Positions 7,352 to 12,306 of a stretch of 12,306 nucleotides of DNA are shown here, one piece after another. A program made the translations under genes and the position numbers. Origin of the DNA: Desulfovibrio sp. (GTDB taxonomy: Bacteria; Desulfobacterota; Desulfovibrionia; Desulfovibrionales; Desulfovibrionaceae); the NCBI GenBank assembly GCA_022837365.1, contig JALHHV010000028.1, forward strand, positions 1 to 12,306. The letters are read 5' to 3'. Below the pieces are notes generated by a model, which saw nothing but the letters and a program-made list of their open reading frames with translations, searched no databases and was not told the origin of the DNA. Within the stretch, counting starts at the first letter, position 1; every line of letters starts with the position of its first letter.

Positions 7352-7394
7352 TCGCGCATGGTGCGGCGGAACATCCACCACAAAAGAGGGAAAA

Positions 7395-7718
7395 ATGCCG
7401 GAGAACGCCATCCCGAACGGCCATGCCGCCGACCACCATTCCTTTTGCGGGCACGCCTTCTACAAGCATTTCAAGGGGCGCTACTACCAGGTGGTGGGCG
7501 ATGCACTGGACACGGCCACCGAGGGCAGGGTGGTGGTCTACCGCACCCTGTACCCGTCGGGCCATGCGCTGTTCACCCGCCCGTACGACGAATTCCACGG
7601 CTGGAAGGAAAACGCCGACGGGCAGCGCGTGCGCCGCTTCACGCCGGTAGGCCATGCCGATCTTCCCGCTGACGCCCGCGCCCACGTCATTGCCGCGCTG
7701 GACCTGACGGCGGGATAG
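7395..7718 (+). CDS. DUF1653 family small protein
   Basis: The 107-residue protein matches the DUF1653 pattern from about residue 20: a short GHAFYKHFKGRYYQVVGDALD strand-turn-strand start, then VVVYRTLYPSGHALFTRPYDEFHG and a closing RRFTPVG. Family members are usually 70-80 residues, so the first 15 residues and the last 20 or so here are extensions. No function is known to me for the family; no catalytic motif, signal peptide or membrane segment is visible, so it should be cytosolic. The ATG at 7395 is preceded by AGAGGG (7385-7390). It lies after the lut terminator hairpin and 239 bp before the cation transporter, with no sign of an operon with either, so context says little about its role. 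Confidence 0.8.
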   Translation: MPENAIPNGHAADHHSFCGHAFYKHFKGRYYQVVGDALDTATEGRVVVYRTLYPSGHALFTRPYDEFHGWKENADGQRVRRFTPVGHADLPADARAHVIAALDLTAG

Positions 7719-7957
7719 GCAGCCTTTTCGGCCAGGCATCTCCCGCCCCGTTGCGCATGCCCACCTGAAGTCGATGTTCATCATCAATGACAGCGGGATG
7801 CGCTCTTTGCTGGTCACGCCGGAATGGCCGTGATAGGATATCGTGCGCCTGCTTCCCGGCCATTTCCCTGGTGACGCAGCGGGAGAAAAGGCGCACGCCC
7901 CGCACGCCCGCATGGCATGCGGAACAGCATCCGCAACGCACGGTCCCCGGAGGCGTC
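7719..7957. other. 239-bp gap between the DUF1653 gene and the cation transporter
   Basis: No gene, RNA or repeat is recognised. A reading frame open from 7787 into the transporter adds residues with no family resemblance, so it is leader rather than coding sequence. A weak promoter-like pair, TTGCTG (7807-7812) and TGATAG (7831-7836) with an 18-bp spacer, is the only candidate for driving the transporter. The ribosome site CGGAGG (7948-7953) closes the gap. Confidence 0.4.
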
Positions 7958-9409
7958 ATGCAACCCCACGACTACGAAACCGCCCTGCGCGAAAAGAACG
8001 CCGCCGCCCTGTCATCGGTGCTGGCCGCCGTGCTGCTGACCGCGCTCAAGCTGGCGGTGGGCGTATCCACCAACAGCCTCGGCATCCTGTCGGAGGCGGC
8101 CCACAGCGGACTGGACCTGGTGGCCGCCGCCGTCACGTGGTTCGCGGTGCGCATTTCGTCCCGCCCGCCCGACGCGCGCCACCCCTACGGCCACGGCAAG
8201 GTCGAAAACCTTTCCGCACTGGTGGAAACGCTGCTGCTGCTGGTCACCTGCGGATGGATCGTGTGGGAGGCCATGCACCGACTGTTCGTGGAGCCGGAAA
8301 CGGTGGTGCCGTCGGTCTGGGGGCTCGGGGTCATGGGCGTGTCCATCGTGGTGGACATCTCGCGTTCGCGCATGCTGCGCCGCGTGGCCAAAAAGTACAA
8401 CAGCCAGGCCCTGGAGGCCGACGCGCTGCACTTTTCCACCGACATCTGGTCGTCCGCCGTGGTCATCGTGGGCCTGCTGGCCCTGCTGGCGGCGGACCTG
8501 CTGCCGGAAGGCTCGGCTCTGCGGCCCCTGCTGGAGCGCGCCGACGCCGTGGCCGCCCTTGCGGTGTGCGCCATCGTGGTGCACGTCAGCCTGGGCCTTG
8601 GCCGCCGGGCCGTGGATGCCCTGCTGGACGGCGGGGACGCGGGGCTTGCCGGGCGCATCGAGGCGGCCGTGGCCGCGCAACCGGGCGTGGTGCGGGTGGA
8701 CCGCACCCGCGTGCGTGAAAGCGGGCCGCACGCCTTCGTGGACATGACCGTCATCGTGGCGGCCGGGCTGTCGCTGGAGGCGGCCCACGAGATCACCCGG
8801 CAGGCGGAAGCCGCCGTGCGCAAGGTGGCCCCCGGCGCGGACGTGACCATCCATTTCGAGCCGCAGCAGACGGCGGAGCGGGACGTGACGGCCCGCATCC
8901 GCTGCGTGGCCGCGGCCCACGCACTGCCGGTGCACGCCGTGGAGGTCGTCGACGCCCAGCCCACAGCCGATGCCCCGCACGACCTGATGGTGGAACTTCA
9001 TGCGGAACTTGAAGGCAGCATGCCCCTGGCCGACGCGCACGCACGGGTCACCGCCTTCGAGGAGGCCCTGCGCGCCGAACTGGGGCCGCTGCACGTGACC
9101 ACCCACATCGAGCCCGCACAGGATACCGCCGTCACGGCCGGGCAGACGCCGTCGCGCCTGATGGAATCGCCGCGCATCCAGGCCGCCGTGCAGGCCGCTT
9201 CCGATGCCGAGCCCGGCGTGCGCGACTGCCACCACATGCACGTCCGCAGGCATGGCGAGGACGTATCCCTCAGCTTCCACTGCCGCATGGCCCCGGAAAC
9301 CCCGGTCACCGAGGCGCACCGCGTGTCCGCCGCCCTGGAGGCGCGGCTGCGCGCCAGCCTGCCCGAACTGCGCCGGGTGGTGGTGCACATGGAGCCGGAG
9401 GGGGAATAG
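7958..9409 (+). CDS. Cation diffusion facilitator (zinc/iron efflux family) with three tandem C-terminal domains
   Basis: The 483-residue protein begins as a normal CDF transporter: membrane segments at about residues 16-35, 42-64, 84-105, 117-136, 161-180 and 196-214. The metal site pairs are H49/D53 (EAAHSGLD) and H158/D162 (DALHFSTD), a two-HxxxD arrangement usual in zinc exporters; HPYGHGKVE (75-83) is the conserved cytoplasmic loop. CDF proteins export divalent metal from the cytoplasm against protons. Most end at about 300 residues with one cytoplasmic dimerisation domain. Here that fold is present three times: about 230-302, 310-386 and 403-480. Each copy ends in V-x-x-H-x-E-P (VTIHFEP, VTTHIEP, VVVHMEP) and has an earlier A-H pair (AAHEI, DAHAR, EAHRV). 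The ATG at 7958 has CGGAGG just upstream and gives the standard N-terminus. Metal identity (Zn, Fe, Mn) is inferred only. Confidence 0.92.
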   Translation: MQPHDYETALREKNAAALSSVLAAVLLTALKLAVGVSTNSLGILSEAAHSGLDLVAAAVTWFAVRISSRPPDARHPYGHGKVENLSALVETLLLLVTCGWIVWEAMHRLFVEPETVVPSVWGLGVMGVSIVVDISRSRMLRRVAKKYNSQALEADALHFSTDIWSSAVVIVGLLALLAADLLPEGSALRPLLERADAVAALAVCAIVVHVSLGLGRRAVDALLDGGDAGLAGRIEAAVAAQPGVVRVDRTRVRESGPHAFVDMTVIVAAGLSLEAAHEITRQAEAAVRKVAPGADVTIHFEPQQTAERDVTARIRCVAAAHALPVHAVEVVDAQPTADAPHDLMVELHAELEGSMPLADAHARVTAFEEALRAELGPLHVTTHIEPAQDTAVTAGQTPSRLMESPRIQAAVQAASDAEPGVRDCHHMHVRRHGEDVSLSFHCRMAPETPVTEAHRVSAALEARLRASLPELRRVVVHMEPEGE

Positions 9410-9576
9410 GGCAATTGTCCAGAGTTCCATTCCCTCCTTCAGAAACGCGCTCGGTACAACGCGCAGATATCCAGCGGAAGCGGAGCGTGACTTCGCGCTA
9501 CCGGAGACAGAGCGTCTTGTTCAGCGCCAAATGGAGCGATTACGGGAAGGGGAGTGACAGTGTAACCGTAAATAAC
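9410..9576 (+). other. Junction segment with a possible 3' gene remnant
   Basis: Between the transporter stop and the hairpin at 9577 no complete gene is seen. One plus-strand frame, open from about 9451 to TGA at 9555-9557, reads like a protein tail: RRYPAEAERDF followed by ALPETERLVQRQMERLREGE, charged and helix-like. It has no start of its own and no recognised family, and it ends 19 bp before a terminator-shaped hairpin, as a real gene end would. Composition is intermediate between the core genes and the hxs locus. It may be the stump of a gene lost when the accessory DNA arrived, or chance. No tRNA that could serve as an attachment site was found. Confidence 0.25.
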
Positions 9577-9612
9577 AAGCGCCCTTGGCTAGTCGAGTTG
9601 CCAAGGGCGCTT
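9577..9612 (-). terminator. Terminator hairpin at the end of the hxs locus, possibly bidirectional
   Basis: A perfect 13-bp stem, AAGCGCCCTTGGC (9577-9589) with GCCAAGGGCGCTT (9600-9612), has a 10-nt loop. On the minus strand it begins 17 bp after the hxsA stop and is followed by GTTATTTACGG, which is moderately T-rich. On the plus strand it is followed by CGGTTTACCG. Flanking GTAACCG and CGGTTTAC can nearly extend the stem. It ends hxsA transcription and may insulate the core genome side. Confidence 0.72.
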
Positions 9613-9629
9613 CGGTTTACCGCGACCGT

Positions 9630-9902
9630 TCAATACCGGCTTGATACGTGCGAGTAGTGGCTGCGATGGCTGGAATGACTGGAATGGCTGCTGTGGCTGT
9701 AATGCTGGGCATGCAGTTGTGACGCATCGCCATCTTTGATGACGTCCGAGAAATACAACTTGTCACTGGCATCTTGCCCTTTCATGGAAGGAGTCATTTC
9801 GGCCGGAACGAGTGGAATGCTTGCATCGGATGAATTTGTTATTCCCAACATCGAAGCGAAGATTCCCACAGCGAAAAAAATTTTGTAGATAAGTGTACGC
9901 AT
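9630..9902 (-). CDS. hxsA: His-Xaa-Ser repeat peptide HxsA
   Basis: The 90-residue precursor has an N-terminal secretion signal (basic start MRTLIYK, hydrophobic stretch at about residues 8-21, probable cleavage near ASDA/SIP around residue 27), a 35-residue linker, and a C-terminal tail of seven consecutive H-x-S triplets at residues 67-87: HYS HSS HSS HSS HRS HYS HVS, preceded in phase by a degenerate HAQ. It ends SRY. This is the defining architecture of HxsA, the target peptide of the His-Xaa-Ser system, in which paired radical SAM enzymes HxsB and HxsC are predicted to modify the repeat; the chemistry is not known to me. The ATG (9900-9902) has a near-perfect ribosome site AAAGGAGGG (9907-9915). 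hxsC ends 24 bp upstream, so both share a transcript; a terminator follows. Serine codons differ between repeats (AGC, AGT, TCC, TCG, TCA), so the protein repeat is not a recent DNA duplication. Confidence 0.85.
   Translation of the reverse strand: MRTLIYKIFFAVGIFASMLGITNSSDASIPLVPAEMTPSMKGQDASDKLYFSDVIKDGDASQLHAQHYSHSSHSSHSSHRSHYSHVSSRY
9642..9704 (-). repeat. Seven in-frame 9-bp units encoding the His-Xaa-Ser tail of hxsA
   Basis: Seven consecutive 9-bp units each encode H-x-S. Only two neighbouring units are almost identical (CATTCCAGC and CATTCCAGT); a third HSS unit is written CACAGCAGC. The divergence at synonymous positions shows the amino acid pattern is kept while the DNA drifts. 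Confidence 0.85.
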
Positions 9903-9926
9903 TTATCCCTCCTTTGTGATTGTTTC

Positions 9927-11037
9927 TCAATTGATTGCCGAAATATGAGAGCTTTGCACAGAAGATGTGCTGAAAAATCCACAACACTCATCTCTCTCCT
10001 TGCATGTGGAACATTCGTCAACAAAATAATTCTTCCATGAAGATATTGATTTCCGAGAAAATGACCGTATATCCTCATGGCACAGACACAGAGGAGTATT
10101 ATACACCGATACGCGCATCCCGCGTTTGTGCAATGCAAGAGTCGATTTTCGCAACTCCGACTTGTAATTGAAGGGGTCTATGTAAATTGTTTCCATGTTG
10201 TCATTCGCAATGCCACATATTTCCATCGTCATCAGCGCATAATGGACACAGAAAGGAAAGTATCTATACATATGCTCAGCAAATTCTGGAAGTCGAGCAT
10301 AGTTCCTCCTAGTCACCACATGTCGTATCTCTGTGGGAATACGATATTTTGCAATGTTATATATGCCATCTTGAGTTTTACAATAACTACCATGTATACC
10401 GACAATATCATCGTGAATTTCCGGAATGTCCGAGTGCAGGGAGACGCAAAAAATATCGTTGCCTTGCGACAGTCTGGCCACTTCCCTGGAAAATGCGGCA
10501 TCGGAAAATCTTGTGCGCCCTCGGATGTTCAGCATGGCATCTGTGCAATATTTTTAAAAAATTTTCGGCAACAATGGTAGGTTCTCCACCCGTGATGCAA
10601 ATATTCGCAACGTGCTTGCCTTTCAGCAAATCCAATATCCTGGCCGCTGCGTCAAAGAGGGCAGGAGCATGCTTTCTGGGCGGTTGAGGACACATCAAGC
10701 AACGACAGTTGCAGGCTTCCGTCAGCATCAGGCTATTTTGCTGCGAGTCGTTTTCCCATAAAACAAGGACTTCTCCAGTGCCTGAGACACTGACGATATC
10801 CCCCTGCCTGAAAAGATTCATGTCATCATTGCAGATTTCTCCCACCGTATGCGGGAGAAAAAACTTGTCCTCAGGAGGCGCGGAGGAAAGAACGGCAAGA
10901 TAGCCCGTGCACCCCATATCAATGCTATCCGTAAGCAAAACCTTATCGTGCCGATCATAAAAAGGCACTCTTCGGGTAGTCACCTCTCCGATGACCGTCT
11001 CAAACGACGCTGATGGCTTTCCAACAACTCTAAGCAT
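9927..11037 (-). pseudogene. hxsC: His-Xaa-Ser system radical SAM maturase HxsC, split by a +1 frameshift
   Basis: Read with one frameshift this gives a 369-residue radical SAM protein of the HxsC type. The first frame (11037 down to about 10556) carries the cluster motif C109-x3-C113-x2-C116 (ACNCRCLMCPQPP) and the SAM-binding ITGGEPT (148-154). The second frame (about 10550 to the TGA at 9927-9929) carries RGRTRFSDAAF, YIDPFNYKSEL, the conserved SISSWKNY and a C-terminal cysteine group CSTCKERDECCGFF, which resembles an auxiliary cluster or zinc site. The frames join cleanly if one base is dropped from the A/T run at 10551-10561, giving ENFLKYCTDAMLN. Unshifted, translation stops at 10408 with 209 residues and no C-terminal half. 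The start ATG (11035-11037) gives the family N-terminus; only a weak GGTGG is upstream. It may be a true pseudogene, a homopolymer sequencing error, or slippage. Base composition is far more AT-rich than the core genes. Confidence 0.8.
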
Positions 11038-11086
11038 TTCTGTCCACCGTGGGAGATCGGGTAACCCAACTCCAGATGATATTTTC
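11038..11086 (-). other. 49-bp stub between the IS and hxsC, possibly the end of an interrupted upstream gene
   Basis: Only 49 bp of pre-insertion sequence remain upstream of hxsC. All three minus frames are open into the IS end. One stops at a TAG overlapping the hxsC start (ATGCTTAG), another (KYHLELGYPISHGG and onward) runs about 65 bp into hxsC before TGA. Either could be the C-terminus of the missing upstream gene, expected to be hxsB from the usual gene set; the stretch is too short to identify. Alternatively the IS sits in a leader. Confidence 0.3.
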
Positions 11087-11111
11087 GGCTCTTCCGGGTT
11101 TTCCGTGGGTA
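11087..11111 (+). repeat. Left terminal inverted repeat of the ISL3 element
   Basis: Twenty-five bases starting GGCTCTTCCGGG and ending CCGTGGGTA are an exact inverted match of 12281-12305. Beyond this the two ends diverge (GGTGACC against ACCGGGC). Confidence 0.95.
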
Positions 11112-11143
11112 GGTGACCAGTTATAGTCACCCCCGGAGGGTGA
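11112..11143 (+). promoter_or_regulatory. Two mutually exclusive hairpins over the transposase ribosome site
   Basis: GGTGAC (11112-11117) pairs with GTCACC (11126-11131) across an 8-nt loop. Alternatively TCACCC (11127-11132) pairs with GGGTGA (11138-11143) across a 5-nt loop, covering part of the ribosome site GGAGGG (11135-11140). The shared segment means only one can form at a time. This could limit transposase translation; the role is inferred. Confidence 0.4.
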
Positions 11144-11145
11144 TC

Positions 11146-12273
11146 ATGAAGGACACGGACCTGTATTCGCAGATTCTTGGGCTGCGCGAACTGGCTTGCC
11201 GGGATCATGCCGAGCCCCGGATTTGGCGTCACCTCGACACCTGCCAGTTCAAGACCTTTCTCCATGCCCGGGTTCCACGCGTGGAGTGTCCTGAGCACGG
11301 TGTGCTTCAGGTCAAAGTGCCTTGGGCTGAGGCCAAAGGACGCTTTACCTTGCTCATGGAGCGTTTGATCATTGACGTGTTACGCGAGTGCGCCACCGTA
11401 TCCAGCACCTGCCGACTCATGCGGATCAGCTGGGATGAGGCTTGGAACGTCATGGAGCGAGCCGTCCGGCGAGGACAGGCTAGGAAGAAAGCTACCCCAG
11501 CGCGGTATCTTGGCGTCGATGAAAAGGCCTTTCGCAAAGGTCATGACTACATGACCGTGGTCTGCGACCTGCTCAGCGGAACGGTGGAGTTTGTGACTCA
11601 GGATCGCAAGACCGAAAGCCTCGAGGATTATTACCAACAGTTCACGGCGCAACAACTCGAGCGCATCCAAGCCGTGGCCATGGACATGTGGGAACCGTAC
11701 TTCAAGGCTACAATTAAGCACGTACCCGATGCGGCACACAAGATCGTCTACGACCGCTTCCACATCATGCAGCATGTGGGCCAGGCGGTAGACAAGGTTC
11801 GCCGTCAGGAACATCGAGATCTGCTCCGTCAGGAAGACGAGCGCCTCAAGGGCACCAAGTACATCTGGCTTTACCGAGAAGAGAACCTACCGGACAAGCA
11901 CCGACCAACATTGGAAGCCCTAAAGAACACGAACCTGAAGGTGGCCAAGGCCTGGGCCATGAAGGAAAGTCTGTCCGGGTTGTGGAACTACCTCAGCATT
12001 GGCTGGGCTAAGCGGTTCATGAAACGCTGGTTGGTCTGGGTAAGAAAGTCACACCTGTCTCCGATGCGCAAGGTCGGAGAGATGCTCTCCCGGCATCTGG
12101 ACAACATCCTGACATTTTGCCGGCATCGGATAACCAACAGCGCGGCCGAAGGGATTAACAGCAGGATCATGGCCATCAAGCGTAGGGCGTGCGGTTACCG
12201 GAATCGGGAACACTTCAAGACCGTCATCTACTTCTTCTGCGGCGGCTTAGACCTCCATCCCCAGCAGGCCTGA
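11146..12273 (+). CDS. tnpA: ISL3-family transposase, apparently lacking an N-terminal zinc-knuckle segment
   Basis: The 375-residue protein is an ISL3 DDE transposase. Acidic catalytic residues fit D125 (YLGVDEKAF), D180 (AVAMDMWEPY) and E335 (NSAAEGINSR), followed by the family-typical ACGYRNREHFKT and GGLDLHP at the end. Family members of this type are about 410 residues and carry a CPxCG knuckle after the DLYSxxLG start; here LGLRE runs directly into LACRDHAEPRIWRHL, so roughly 35-40 residues including that first cysteine pair seem to be missing in frame. C18, C33, C48 and H51 remain. The catalytic core is intact, but DNA-end recognition may be impaired, so activity without a full-length helper copy is doubtful. 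The ATG at 11146 is preferred for its GGAGGG ribosome site 5 bp upstream; a GTG at 11113 would add eleven residues with no family match. Confidence 0.92.
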   Translation: MKDTDLYSQILGLRELACRDHAEPRIWRHLDTCQFKTFLHARVPRVECPEHGVLQVKVPWAEAKGRFTLLMERLIIDVLRECATVSSTCRLMRISWDEAWNVMERAVRRGQARKKATPARYLGVDEKAFRKGHDYMTVVCDLLSGTVEFVTQDRKTESLEDYYQQFTAQQLERIQAVAMDMWEPYFKATIKHVPDAAHKIVYDRFHIMQHVGQAVDKVRRQEHRDLLRQEDERLKGTKYIWLYREENLPDKHRPTLEALKNTNLKVAKAWAMKESLSGLWNYLSIGWAKRFMKRWLVWVRKSHLSPMRKVGEMLSRHLDNILTFCRHRITNSAAEGINSRIMAIKRRACGYRNREHFKTVIYFFCGGLDLHPQQA

Positions 12274-12280
12274 GCCCGGT

Positions 12281-12305
12281 TACCCACGGAAAACCCGGAA
12301 GAGCC
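12281..12305 (-). repeat. Right terminal inverted repeat of the ISL3 element
   Basis: Exact reverse complement of the left repeat; the transposase stop at 12271-12273 lies 7 bp before it. A single base of flanking DNA remains in the window. Confidence 0.95.
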
Positions 12306-12306
12306 A

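Larger units (their letters stand above)
11087..12305 (+). mobile_element. ISL3-family insertion sequence, 1219 bp, both ends present
   Basis: The element is bounded by perfect 25-bp inverted repeats beginning GGCTCTTCCGGG (left 11087-11111; right 12281-12305), the terminal pattern typical of the ISL3 family. It holds a single transposase gene. ISL3 elements usually duplicate 8 bp of target; the 8 bp left of the element are ATATTTTC and the one base visible after the right end is A, consistent with a duplication but not proof because the window ends there. It lies 49 bp upstream of hxsC, in the opposite orientation, so it should separate hxsC-hxsA from any upstream genes or promoter. It is short for the family, matching an apparent deletion in the transposase. 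Confidence 0.93.

Noticed and set aside
9410..9560. A tRNA or attachment site at the left edge of the accessory DNA
   Set aside because: No T-loop (GGTTCRA) or cloverleaf could be found on either strand, and no direct repeat of this segment occurs elsewhere in the window.
9415..9657. An 80-codon plus-strand gene after the transporter
   Set aside because: It runs through the terminator hairpin and into the hxsA repeat antisense; no ribosome site and no motif.
9642..9704. CRISPR or simple satellite
   Set aside because: The 9-bp units are in frame with a signal-peptide protein, diverge at synonymous sites and have no spacers.
10550..10562. A classic -1 programmed frameshift at the TTTTTTA heptamer in hxsC
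   Set aside because: The heptamer is in the right phase, but a -1 shift reaches a TGA within about nine codons; the true continuation is in the +1 frame.
10077..10580. A 167-codon plus-strand frame inside hxsC
   Set aside because: It has no ribosome site or recognisable motif and lies opposite the conserved HxsC C-terminal half.

Overview
The window looks like the chromosome of a sulfate-reducing Desulfovibrio/Nitratidesulfovibrio-type bacterium. This is inferred from the high GC of the housekeeping genes (39 of 60 bases in the line I counted, 8221-8280), the trxA-trxB-bamD and lutABC sets, and protein style; no taxon marker is present. Positions 1 to about 9410 are ordinary core genome. From about 9560 to the right end the DNA is AT-richer (26 G+C of 60 in 10201-10260), runs on the other strand and carries a mobile element, so it reads as an acquired and partly damaged accessory locus.

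Core part, left to right: the 3' end of tsaD (tRNA t6A synthesis); a thioredoxin, thioredoxin reductase and BamD lipoprotein set, the last two overlapping by 8 bp; a terminator; marC and a short-chain dehydrogenase on the minus strand, each with a plausible promoter; a 366-bp divergent intergenic region; lutA-lutB-lutC, joined by two 8-bp overlaps and predicted to oxidise L-lactate to pyruvate; a strong hairpin; a DUF1653 gene; and a cation diffusion facilitator with three tandem C-terminal metal-binding-type domains instead of the usual one.

Accessory part: on the minus strand lie hxsC (radical SAM maturase of the His-Xaa-Ser system) and, 24 bp downstream, hxsA, a 90-residue secreted peptide whose tail is seven consecutive His-Xaa-Ser triplets. 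A hairpin terminator follows hxsA. hxsC needs one +1 frameshift at an A/T homopolymer to be read in full. An ISL3-family insertion sequence with 25-bp perfect terminal repeats sits 49 bp upstream of the hxsC start and ends one base before the window does. The expected partners hxsB and hxsD are not in the window; they should lie beyond the element or have been lost. The IS transposase itself appears to have lost an N-terminal zinc-knuckle segment.

The most interesting content is the Hxs locus: a peptide-modification system defined by comparative genomics whose product, to my knowledge, is not firmly established, caught here with an insertion and a possible frameshift.
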